Shown: piece by piece, positions 1-11,086 of the stretch
How positions within the stretch are numbered: position 1 is the first letter of the stretch
How the letters are laid out: each line of letters opens with the position of its first letter
DNA from: Paramarasmius palmivorus
Lineage: Eukaryota; Basidiomycota; Agaricomycetes; Agaricales; Marasmiaceae
Direction of reading: 5' to 3'
Assembly: GCA_037176845.1 (NCBI GenBank)
Contig: JAYKXP010000184.1
Location: 1-64,000 of the forward strand
DNA length: 64,000 bases
The notes under the pieces: generated by a model
The model's database searches: none
The model's input: only the letters and a program-made list of their open reading frames with translations
What the model was told of the DNA's origin: nothing
Translations under genes and position numbers: made by a program

Positions 1-3000
1 CTACCAAAGTGGGGAGAAAGGGGGGAGGAAGGAGAGGGGGAAATAACCAGCGAGTGGGTGAGACAAGCCTAACGTCCGAAAGACTGGTAAGGAACGTTCC
101 GAAGACGTCCCCACAGCGTTTCTAAGAAGCAGTTCACAAACATTGAACACAATTGTCTTCGGCTCTTTCGTTTCTCTAACCAAGACAATCTCAGCAACGG
201 CATAATGCAAAGGCTCAGCTTAAATCAGAGTAAAGATGGAATATTATGGGCCTAGCTGAGTGGCTGGTACACTTTTGAACTATCCAACGAGGTACGGGGG
301 TATTGTCTGCCTAGGTAAGACTATTGTTTGAACGGTCACAACAACAGCGAGCTCAACGATGCCTTGAGACTTGAAAGGGCCATTTAATCGCCAATCCCAG
401 ATCTCCAAGCTCGAAGAGTCAACAAAAGATGCGTGGTCCATCTAGAGTGTGTTCGCAGATATGGCGAACGGGGGTCCACAAAACTTCACTCAGAGTCATG
501 TCCAATTTGAATGTCCTCTATCACTCTCAAAATGAACGGCAGATTGTCGCCTACATAAATTGAAGCCACTAGCCGGTCGAAGTGAGCAGTAGCCAAGAAG
601 AATTATCCTAGAACCCCTCGTAGAGTTCAAGGTCTTGAACTGGCTTGAGGTTGCTAGTTTTATTTGCTTACCTCATCCTGAGTACCCACAGTTCAAGTTG
701 TAACGTTTGAACGAGACCTCCTGGCTTATCTGCCATCACCAGCTTAAGCTGTGCAGAACACATGGACAACAAACGCGAATAGCGGGATATCTGTTCGCAC
801 ACTACATGGATTCTGCCGACTCTACTTTGTAGACTTATTGAATGGGTAAATTTCTTTGTCATTAGTGACCATAAGTGCCTAACATTAATTATTCTAAGCT
901 CTTACGGACCGCTCAATTGAGATCGTGAAGAGAAGTGATTCTCACTTTGACGAGGAAAGAGCCCCGAGCGTCCCCATTGTGGTGTAACAGAACTCCCAAC
1001 TCCCTAACTCCACATCGTTCAATATCAATCTAGGAAACTGAACCAAAAAGTCGAGAAGAACATCATCTGAGAGAGAAGTGAGAGACCAAAGGGTCCCTCT
1101 TGTGTGCCCAAAGGGTTCAGGTAATGGGAATTGAGTGAGCATTGGCGTAATGGATGGGAAAACCCCTTGCTCACTTTGCCCAGATGCAAGTAGCCCATAA
1201 ATAAAACGACGGTTTAGCGGCACCACCTCCATCCTAGGGTTCTGCGTCTTCCGCCTCCTTTCCCCAGATATGGCCTATCAATATCCCTTCCTTCCGCTGT
1301 CCACTGTATTGCCGTTTCATCGTTGTGCCCACTCATAAGACTCCGAGTCCCTTTTTTTTTTTCCGGTCTTGGAAGGAATGTAGTATTGCGATGGAAGAGT
1401 TTTCGTGTTGGCCGTCCCGGTATGACTCTCGTAGGTTTTCCTGGTGATGCTGGCGTGGGGGTCCACCAAAAAACAACAGGGCTCCATTTCGGCGGGATCC
1501 ATGCACATGGGTCGTAGAAACAGGAGAAGTGGTCGTACGTGGGTGTATCTACACTTCGTAGAGGAATAGATGTAAGGTGCAAGCGGCAGGGGCGGTATCG
1601 CGGCACCTTCAAAAAAGGAAAGGCGAGAGAGCCAATCAACGACCATAATATTCCTGGGTACGGTGTACTGGTGGACTCTAACCGTTCAGGCAGCTGTCGG
1701 AGTCGCTCATCTATGATGGGTATCTTTCATGGAGTATATGACGGCGAGGAGGGCTCCGGTGACATGCGCAGCGACATTGAGCTGGTAAGGATTTTCTTCT
1801 TCGAAGAGTATTTGGCTGCTAAACATATACCCCCGACTGCAAATCGTAGTTGATGGTTTTCAGGGTCTTTTTTCTGTTGCCAGCATCCAATAGGACCCGT
1901 AGGTCGACTGAAGATATGCGGGGGGTACCTGAGGCACGTTTCGACGAGAAAATGGCTTTTGGAGGCAATTCAACAAACTGCCTGTTCTCCGCACATTCGC
2001 CCCGTGCTTTGTGAGAAAACCTAAATCCAAGCGTAAAACGAAAGGTATTTACTTCATAATAGGTTATCAACGATCCCAGATTTCTCAAGCAATGTCTTTC
2101 CAGCACATCGATTCAGAGCACAGTCTCGGCGGGCGTTTTCAGTTGAACAGTACGTCTCATAGCCGGATATCGTCCATTAAGATCTTGCCCAACAGTTTCT
2201 AACAGGATCCCATACTTTGGAGACGCGGCCTCGCTTATCCAGGCGGTGTAGTATTATCATCTCATTCTTTGCGAGGGATTAAACTGATCGAGCTTTCTCT
2301 CGATCGAGCCTCAGCGATTTCGGTTCCTGTGTAGTCCGACGTTCGGACCGACCACTGGCCAAAGGCGAGAGACCCCCAGCAGATACCATCCTTTTCTCCA
2401 GCGATTTTGTCTGTTTCACGTCGACGACAGAATCTACCCTCTCTACAATTCTCCCGGATAACAACTTCAGGGGCCTACTCCCTTTTCTCGGTCAAGATGA
2501 AGCGAGTCGAAAGCTATTCTTCCACGATATCTCTCTTCGGAGCTGGAGATTGCTCTGAAAGCAATATACAAGGTTTCCTGCGACGATAGCGAGCACAGCA
2601 ATGGTGGAGGTAATCTGGAGGAGCTCTGGCTTCTCGCAAAGGGAATCGGTTGGCTACCCACGTTTGGGATCCCTGCTATTTTTTTAAAAAAAATAAGTTG
2701 TCGTCTACCCAATACCCGATATTTTTACCCTAATCTTGTCGTATGCGCCACTTCATCCTATGGAAACATACACTGTCGCAAGGGGTCCCATGATTTAGAG
2801 CAATTGGCTGCGGCCGTTTCGCCACAACTCCCTACCACTGGAGCTCTCGAGGGTTACAGAAGAACTGGGCGAGCAGATGGGTTGGAAGTATATGTTGCGA
2901 CTGTTTCGCTTACAACATGAATCGGCGAACCACTCTCATGAACCTGCTAGCCCCAGCTCCGGATATTCATGCATCCTATACGGAATTGTGATTTCGACGA

Positions 3001-4425
3001 CCAAAAGGAGTTAAAAGCAAGTGGAGTATGGCGGTTGCATCTTTGGACCTGGGGAAATTCGAGCAGGTGAGCAAGCCATTCTATCTAGTTTATGGAAAGA
3101 TTTGAATTCGGCTCGTTAGATACGCCCACAAGTCTCATTCGAGAGATGATAGAGAGACATACGGGTGATATTGCTTGCAAAAAGTGTATCGAGGCAAGAG
3201 ATAATCGTCTAAATACCATCCTCAGGGAATGGTCTATGTCAGCAGTAGGTCATATTCCCGGTGTTTGTGGATGCGCTTTGACGTCAGTACCTATATAGAG
3301 GTCCATTTAAAACCTCCGTGCGTTTTAACGTGAATCAGACATAGTTTTCATACTTTTTCTGTCTCGGGTCGTTGTATAGTAAGTGCAAGTCGTTTCGAAT
3401 TCAATGCATTTGGAAGTACAAAGCAAAGTCAAAATTAGACGGTGATCCCGAGTGCAAAGTAAATGTTATTCCGAATACCGAGTGTACTAAGACACCGATT
3501 CCTCCCACTTGTAGTCGTGCACTGAGTGACCCCATCACAATACGAGTGACGACGCGAAAATCGAAGAGTTTGCTATCCCGACGAGAATGACCTGCTCTCA
3601 GGTTTAGTCAGGTACGGTATCAATGCACAACATCTACCTGACGCGCCCGTTGATCCCTCAGGCTTCTAGATAACATTGACTTAGGAACGGGATCTTTCCG
3701 AACGACTTCTTGCCCTGCATTGGCCTTCAGCGCTCCCTGTTTCTTCCATATGCTTTGCGCCGTGTTCTTTTTCCGCCTGTTTCGACATACCCTTCGCGGT
3801 CCCTTTCTCCTTCAGATGTTTTTGGGCTGGTCGCGTGGTTAATTTGGCCGCTGCGATACAGGTCTTCTAAGGGCAGGGGTTTGGCATGGTAGGGCCATTT
3901 GTAACTAGTAGGGTTGCCAGGACGAAACTGACTCGAGAAGCAAGTGGCAAAGGTGTCCGAGCAAGGAATCCGAAGAGGAATGTGGCCATACGAGGGGTTT
4001 CCACTGCTATATATGTTGCATGTGCCCTCGTTATCGACAACGGCTAGAGATCATTGTGAATATTGCATCAAATAACAATGATGAGGACGTCACATACCGA
4101 GTTGGCAGATTTGTCCGATTCACACTCCTTTCTCATCGTCTCCCACTTTTCGCCCAACCAACCTGACGATTTGCCCTTCTAACCATGGAATATGCACCGC
4201 AACTTGACCGCAGCCCAGTCCTTGACACCTTTTGCTGGACTCCCTCGTAAATTGTTCCGTGTTTGTTGCCGAGACGGTATAGAGAAGTTCTCGTCATGAG
4301 AGACCAGCAAATGGAGGCCTCCGACTACGAACTCGCTTTCGAACCTTTTTCTCACAAAGCACGGGGCAACCCGCTAACTTTAAGTCAGTATCAAGCTATC
4401 AGCATTTTCGCAGGTTACTCAAGTC
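1..4425. other. Gene-poor, probably decayed stretch
   Basis: I find no gene model that can be supported here. Open frames are short, lack partner exons and match nothing I recognise. One weak hint is a plus-strand stretch at about 1,630-1,850 containing GIFHGVYDGEEG, which recalls the first acidic metal-binding motif of PP2C phosphatases (usually VxDGHGG). The histidine-glycine part is absent and no second PP2C motif follows, so at most it is a relic. Confidence 0.4.
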
Positions 4426-4892
4426 ATGTCTTCTCAGCGCATACCAGGACAAGAGTCTCGCGATCCAGATCGGCAGTACGTTTGACTGACTGGAAATCAG
4501 CCGAGCTTGACTGGATTTGTTGATAGGGCGGAGGGGTCAAGGGGTGCCGTTGATGCTGGAATTAGCATCCTAGTGAGTCGCCTTTTTTTGTTTTGGATGC
4601 GTGAGACTCACCTGTTCCTTCTTAGAGCAGACCCGTAACGATTCAGACCCCAGTTTCTGCAAATTTTGGACCAAACGCCCTCACAAGGCCCGTGGCAGAC
4701 GTGATACTTCTGTCTAAGGATTCCGTATCGTTCTACGTGGATGAATACAGCCTTCTCCTCTTTTCTACCAACTAGCTTGAAATGGGTCAACGTGAACCGT
4801 TGACAAATCCGAGTTCGGTTTTCAAAGGAGACGTGCCCGGGGCACATGACAATTCAAGCAACTTATCTGAAATACTGATACACGTTACGTAG
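4426..4892 (+). pseudogene. Truncated BTB/POZ-like gene
   Basis: Three exons join in frame: 4,426-4,475, 4,527-4,572 and from 4,626, with introns of 51 and 53 nt that have GT...AG ends. The joined product starts MSSQRIPGQ and reaches RPVADVILLSKDSVSFYVDE, which resembles the opening strands of the BTB/POZ fold (aDvilxSxDgxxFyVhxxxL) in the many mushroom BTB-like proteins. A TAG at 4,773-4,775 cuts the frame after about 81 residues. Beyond it the same frame stays open to a second TAG at 4,890-4,892 and still looks BTB-like (LSEILIHV). I read this as a gene broken by a stop codon. It is convergent with the gene at 4,943-5,653. The BTB assignment is by eye and moderate. Confidence 0.42.
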
Positions 4893-4942
4893 GACAAAGT
4901 ACGACGAAATCCGAACACGCAAGGTCAATACTGAGATACAAA

Positions 4943-5653
4943 TTAAGGATACAACATCCCGACGTCGCGATGAACAGGGGCGTAAATCACGGGGCGGTCG
5001 ACTGAGTTGCTTACACCAACGTTTCCTGCAGCCATCGCGAGCAAGAAAACCTTGCGAGCAGCTTCTTTGGTGTCGCAAGAGTAGTACTTGTTTCCAGAGA
5101 CGTGTAGTACGAGCGATTTGACATTCTCCCTAGCGAAGAGTTAGCATAAAAATACGGCTACTAGGTGGTTCGTGGAATGCTTACCAGCCTTTGACAAACC
5201 CGATACGAAGCCCGACAGTGACCGCGTACCACCTATCTTCAGGCGTCGGAAGAGTTAAAACTCGGCCACACGCGCAAGTGATAGAGGTAGTGGGTCCATG
5301 AGGCTGTGCTCCGGGATTAACAACCTCTTGCTGAAGTGCTTGGTCGACAAATCGGTCGATATAGTCTGAAGCGGCCGATCGCGTTAATCGTTCAGCCGTA
5401 CGATAAAGCCATGAGTTACTTACCTTTGTGAAGCATCAATTGAACAACTTTGTCGAGAACGTCCACTTGATTTACGTCCAACATGTCGAGAGCATGCTCG
5501 AGGTCTAGTTGAACCGATGTAATATTAGCCATCATCCTGCTTATCAGGTCGAAAGAGCGACTGCGCACCTATGGAATCGCCACCAAAAATTCCATTAAGA
5601 ACACCAACCAGGTTGTCTTGGATTGCCACAGGGGCTGGTCCGGTGTCATCCAT
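4943..5653 (-). CDS. RNase H1 N-terminal (viroplasmin-like) domain protein
   Basis: A four-exon gene can be built exactly: 5,653-5,569, 5,504-5,424, 5,365-5,185 and 5,129-4,943. Its introns are 64, 58 and 55 nt, all GT...AG with CTAAY-like branch sites. The total of 534 nt is in frame and gives 177 residues starting MDDTGPAPVA. After an acidic, helical N-terminal half and a CACG segment, the C-terminal half reads RWYAVTVGLRIGFVKGW, then V-S-G-N-K-Y-Y and EAARKVF. This is the pattern of the small hybrid-binding domain found at the N-terminus of eukaryotic RNase H1 and in caulimovirus P6. No RNase H catalytic domain follows, so it is a stand-alone domain, a common situation in mushroom genomes. 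A role in binding RNA/DNA hybrids is inference. Frames and splice sites are seen directly. Confidence 0.7.
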
Positions 5654-6122
5654 ATCACGGTAACGAGGAAGTGAGAAGTAATAGCTTGCAAAAGAAAGAA
5701 CGCAGTGGGAGTTAGCGAGGAGCGAGCTGGTATTCGAATGCCCGAATCATGGCTCTTTTATCTGGCATCCGTATTATGGTTAATTTGACTTGGTTTGTGC
5801 AGCAAAAGGATAGCCAAACCTGCTAGAGCACTCCTGTGCGTCAAACCGCTCCAACCGCATGGTCTCGAAAGGTTGCTTGAAGGAAAAGCATTTCTTATAA
5901 TAGATTAGAGGATGGTGTATTCGGACTGAATCACACAGGCGCTTAAGTATATTTGAGGTGGCGTTCAACAGCATACGTTTGTGGTCACGAAGTTTCCTAC
6001 ACACATTGTTCTATACTACAAAGGAAAAACGGATTACACATATACAAAGATCGATCTTCTGGGTAGCGCTCAGTCACAGGACATACATAAACGGAAAACC
6101 ACGTGGAACTAGAAAAAAGCGA
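5654..6122. other. Intergenic spacer
   Basis: This stretch separates the start of the RNase H1-N-like gene from the end of the F-box-like gene. The open frames in it are short and show no family pattern or usable splice structure. It should hold the promoter of the minus-strand gene ending at 4,943, but no specific element stands out. Confidence 0.4.
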
Positions 6123-7810
6123 TTAGAAAACAAGCATACGCGACTGGAACAGGAGCGTACTTATGTTAAGTGTGAGCTCGAGTGACTCGAGGTACAAGTT
6201 TCGCATGCCGAACAGTTGTTCAAATCTGAGCTCTGGTCCGTCTTCCGGCTCTTCAGGGATCGCGACTGCGATGTGGGTCCAGACTCGACTATCGGGGGAC
6301 GAGTCAGGTTCGTCGAGCCGGATAAAAACCTACATGCAAAAAGGCATTCAATCACGAGGAAAAGTCCAGTGGAAAGATAGCGAGAAGCACTTACATCGGC
6401 ACGAGAAGCCAGTACAGATGGGATACCGGCAACGAAGTTAAACAATGCAGTGCCTACTGCAGCAGTTGGCAACCTGGCGACAGGGAGGTCTGAGTGCTCG
6501 CGTCTGAAGCTCGCAAATGGTAACAAAAGACTGTCGGCCACCATGGTTAAAGTACCATTTGCTCCTGCCATGGTTTCGTATGCTGCACTTAGCAGTTTTA
6601 CAACCTTTTGGTCGAGGAAACGACGACGTGTGTCTGGCATCCTACGAAAGAGAAATACGGCTCGGAAAAGGCGAAGCGGAACGTTGAACAAAAGTGCCTC
6701 GTAAACGGGAGTTGCCACTAGATAGCATTGCTTGAGAGTATGTGCTCGAACTAACGTCCAAGCAATCCGAGCGACATCTCGGTCATAAGCGAGCTGCCAC
6801 GTGTGACAGAAGACCATAGATCGCTTGCCCAGTCCTAACGTTCCCTTCGGGAAAGAACGCTCTTTCAAGGGTACCACGAGGCAAAATCGATCGCCAACTT
6901 GTCTTGGTAGGATCGAAAGGTCGTCGTTAGAGTTGACTGTCTCTTCGGCGACCGAGACTGGGTTAACTGCAACCGGGTCATCGAAATACCAAGTGCGTGC
7001 CGACAGTAGCCTCGTAGCAGGCTCGGTGAAATCCAAACAGACTCTGTTTTTGAAAGTGGCGAACTTGTATAGCGAAACCAGGTGGGTGGAAGATATGAAG
7101 CACATGTGCAAGGCTATTGCAGTACAACAGAGACCGTCAGCTAAGCACCTCACGCAACAAAAACATTACTTACTGTTTTCCATCCTTAGAACCACTTCCA
7201 AGGGATGACGAGCAGCTGCGATGAGATGGTATACCAACCCCTCGTCGGACTCGAAGGTGTAGACGTCGGCTACCACGTCCTCGCTGTTGACAGTGCGAGT
7301 GTAACTTCGGTGCTGGGAAGTGGCGGGGCTGCAGTTCTGGACATCATAGAAGAAGGCATCGGCAGAGGACAGTCCTTCGGCGGTTGCAGCGTCGGATTGG
7401 CGGTAAGAGAGCCCAGTGGAGATAAAAAAATGACCGAGGATCGCTACTAGCTCCTTACAAACGGCCACCTCGAAAGCTGAGTTGGGTAGAGGACGAGTGA
7501 GTGATTCTAGCGCAACCGAGCCAACGATGAGGCCTCCGGTGTGGTGTAAGAGCTCCAAAAGCGCACTGAAATCCTCTCGAGACCAGAAACGGTGCATGGA
7601 AAGCTCCAATTTTCGACGACGATAGGCCAAGACCATCTTCTTCGCGCGCGGACTGCTGGACTCGAAGCCGGATAAGACTTCAAAGGAAAGCCTCGGAAAC
7701 ACGTAGTCCACTACGTTGTCGCTGCTAATAGACGGAACGGTGAATGCGGGGTGATACCAGGAGATGGAAGAGGGCGCTTACAGGTTTTCGAGAGCGGTGT
7801 AGAGAGCCAT
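6123..7810 (-). CDS. F-box-like protein of a mushroom-expanded family
   Basis: Four exons (7,810-7,782, 7,724-7,174, 7,113-6,395, 6,329-6,123) join in frame to 1,506 nt, or 501 residues; introns are 57, 60 and 65 nt. The start is the ATG at 7,810 (MALYTALENL). The N-terminus (DNVVDYVFPRLSFEVLSGFE, then AYRRRKLELSMHRFW) looks like a divergent F-box helix bundle. It is followed by GGLIVGSVALESL and, after the second intron, MCFISSTHLVSLYKFATF. The second half is hydrophobic and helical with no catalytic motif I recognise. The gene at 25,270-27,160 has the same order of blocks (F-box-like, IVGxAL, an intron before the MNIATAYQVISLYPATSF block), so the two are distant paralogues. Substrate-adaptor function is only suggested by the F-box resemblance. 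Confidence 0.65.
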
Positions 7811-10800
7811 TGCGAAAAAGGAAGAAAGGATTATGGGGCAAGGACCCCAGGAAATCAAGAACTATAAGGAATACAGCAGCCTCACCTTAGCAGATTCGGC
7901 GCTCCGATTTAAGATGTCCAGCGGAGCAGCGGGTGTTTCGAGAACAACGAGACGAGGGCCATCGCGAAAATGTGGCGAGTAAACGACGTACTCAGTACTT
8001 CAAATGAGAATCGCGCTAGTGAACGCGCTACGATTCCCACGAGAAACGGGCACCTTCTTGTTGAACTTCATCCCCTCGGTTCCATAGTAGAGCCTTCCCT
8101 TGCAGCTGGAAGTGAGCTGGTGCATTAGAGGCCTAAGACAGTCAAAAAATATTCATGAAAAGTCCAATTTTGAGTGAGGAAAGTCGAACAAACGGGGTTA
8201 TCTCCAGAGGTAATTTAAGCGCCGGCGTGTACGGATAGATCTTTGAAAGAATAGTTTATCAGAAAAGGCCGAGAGGAAGAGTATCCGATATTTGGACCCT
8301 TACCTCAAGCCAAATAGACGATGAGGAGATTTCGCGTGTAAATCGGGCTTGACCTACGACTAAACTTGATAGCCGTTGATTGCTCGCCCCTTGTGAAATG
8401 GAAGGCTCTTGAGAAGCGAAGGCACCTGCTCAAGTGACGATGGGATGACTGAATTCCGGTCGTTTTACTCCATGGAATTTGAGTCATCGATGGAGAATAG
8501 CCGATATTCTCGAGGCGGACGAGGGAAGGCGCGTGAACGGCCCGGGCATGAGACTTAGGAACGACCAGCACCTAAACAGGAGATACATTGTTAAGAAACG
8601 ATGCCCGCCAGAGTGTCAGGGAACACACACGGTACTTGCCATTTGGCAGCCTAGCTGTTTTTCACGTTGACGAGGTTGTTGAGGCTTCGTCGTCTAGCTT
8701 TCGCGTTGAGTGGAGTTAAAAACCATGCTTGTAGTTTGTCGTTGGTGTACCACAGAAACAAAATCAGAGTGACGCTTTCCATTCTCGAACTAAACACGAA
8801 AATCAGCAACTACGATTTCAAGGATGCAAAACGGCGCTTACATTCAGCAAAACAGATCGACGTTGGACTACACCGAGAAACCTATCCTCCACCGACCATT
8901 AAAGCGGGTTCACGCGTATCGCTACCACTCCTATGAGTCCAAAGTCAACGGAGGCTGAAGTACAGCGCCATGTTACTCCATCGAAGAATCGCGTCGAGAC
9001 AGTGGACGCGTGTGCGTGCTACGAACGGGAGAGATTCGTACACTGGATGCTCGGCAACCAAACACGAGCCTTGCTTCAGCGAAGAGAGACCCGTTGGCCT
9101 GGTTTGTGCCACACGGGGATGGAAGCAGTATTCCGGTGGCCGGAAAGTGGGACTAGAGTAGACACTGAATCGATGAGAACATAGCTAGATAAATGGATAC
9201 AGTCTCACCTGTCATTGATTCACCGAACTCTAATGAATATGACTCGGTTTCTGTTACACTTCCAGCCTCCAGTCCAATATTTCCACAAAATATCGCCAAG
9301 GGAACGTTGACAACCAGAGAACGAACAGAAACTGGATCGTAGTGAGAGATATGGGTCGTAATAAAGGCGAACCGGGACCGAAATATCTCCTGTTTTATTT
9401 TTTGGGTCGCCGGAAGTCAGAGGGAGGCGTTCCGTGAACTGATAAAGAGACCATATCGTCCAGGTGCGAAGGTACCGATGATGGGACATTGGTGTTGTGG
9501 ATGGATAGAAAACCGGGGTAGGAAAGTGAGTTGAAACATACAACACGTTGAAAGCACGAGGACCTCAGTGAAGTCGGGGTTATCGGCATTATACACCTTG
9601 CCGAAACATCGAACCGTGTTAAACCAAAAACGTGGTCACTCTACCACCAATCCCGTTTCCACCACAGCAGCACAGCCCGTGTGTTCAAGCCAATACACGC
9701 GATTCGGCCTTCGCTTAGGTCGAATACTCCTGAACAGCGTCCCTTTGCCATCCGACGGCAGGAAGCACAATGGGAGCACATTGGAGAGGAACACCGAAAG
9801 GAGGGCGGTTCATCAAAGGTGCGTGACACGTTTTAAAACATTAGCTGGTTGCTAATATGTCCTGGAGGCGAAGCAGGCTTCCGTTTTGCTAGTATAGTGC
9901 CTTGGCAAACTAATATAACAATCTTGTTTTCGAGCAACCTTCATCGCGGCGATCGCTCATAAGGCGACAAGTCTGATATGTTACCCCTCGTTTGCCCCTC
10001 GTGATCCACCAGCAATCGTCTGTGGTTCCAATTGTCAGGAATTCCAATTAGTCGAGGGTGTCGGTGAAAGCCCAAAATACGACAACGATTCAGGACTCGA
10101 CTTTGACACTCGCCGATCTTTGAACCGATCCCCAGCCGCTGTCCACCACAAGACGAGCAGGAGCAACAGCTAAGCCAGTAGAAATGGTATATGTGTCTCG
10201 TGCGAGCTGCGTCGGAGTTCTCGTTTAATATCGGACTCAGCCAGTGAGATTCAGTCCAAACCTGGTTCAGCTCGACTGCTCCAAGTATTAGGGCCATACA
10301 AGCTCGAGCGTTGTCTCTCGAGGTCAACAAGAGGCGGAGCGTTGAGTCCTCGAGAAAAACGCAGGTCCTGATAACATTCGGCTTCAAGTCGACGTGAATC
10401 GTCCCTGAAAAAGGCGACCATTACATCTGCTTTCGGTACTCTGTGACAGCCAGCCGCGCACATCACCGCTTTTTGTTTTTTATGAGGCCCCGAATGACAC
10501 GAAAAGGGATCTCAGGCAAAAGTAGACAGCGTCTGTCTGGTATGCACGCATGCGATCGTTTGGCTCACTTCCGATTGAACGACGGCTGCCTTTCATTTCT
10601 GAATCAAGTACCAATGATCTCCGAGGAGGGCTACCAATGCCGAATGTGAGACTGCGTAGCTAGATACCGACCCGTAGTTCATGGAGAACGTTCTTAGCGC
10701 TGGTTGGTAATTGTCTCGAAAACTTGGCCTGCGTTTTGAACAGAAGACAGGGACAGCATACTGGAAGTATATTATGACCAGCTTCGATTGATATTTGTCC

Positions 10801-11086
10801 CGAGGATCATACAGTACATCCAAGCTCTTTTGGTCAGCAAAAGGAGTCCGGAAAGGCGCAGAGAAAAAAAATGGCAGGGCAAACACAGCGAAACGAGCAC
10901 ACGGTTTCCAGCATATTCAGCTTTCGCTGTTACGCCACGAAAACCGTGGCTGGATTGAGCTTCCTTACCTTGACGTGCAGTACAGAAAATCGTTCAGCGG
11001 TTGCCTGTAGCATGTACCTCTCTCAAAGTCGAGCAGCTGGCCCAATAAAAAAACCAAGCCAATGATCATACGCCATCAACGGTCTA
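7811..11086. other. Intergenic, with possible gene remnants
   Basis: No intact gene was found. On the minus strand at about 7,880-8,130 two open pieces flank a possible 56-nt intron; one contains GPRLVVLETPAAPLDIL, which could be a worn G3 region of an AIG1/septin-like P-loop GTPase (normally DTPG). No Walker A motif is visible upstream. On the minus strand at about 10,240-10,440 the stretch RDDSRRLEAECYQDLRFSRG and overlapping frames look coding but cannot be joined to anything. The right edge next to the RepHel stop shows no hairpin or CTRR sequence that I could call a Helitron end. Confidence 0.4.

Noticed and set aside
1539..1853. PP2C phosphatase gene
   Set aside because: A single DGxxG-like motif without the HGG part or any second motif, and no joinable exons.
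4943..5653. An integrated caulimovirus-like sequence
   Set aside because: Only the small hybrid-binding domain is present, in a gene with three spliceosomal introns and no movement, coat or polymerase sequence nearby. The domain is also found in cellular RNase H1.
7855..8130. AIG1-type GTPase gene
   Set aside because: ETPAA in place of DTPG and no Walker A within reach. At best a relic.
10900..11086. 3' hairpin of Helitron block 1
   Set aside because: Only an 8-bp palindrome (ATGATCAT) was found and no CTRR end; not enough to call a terminus.
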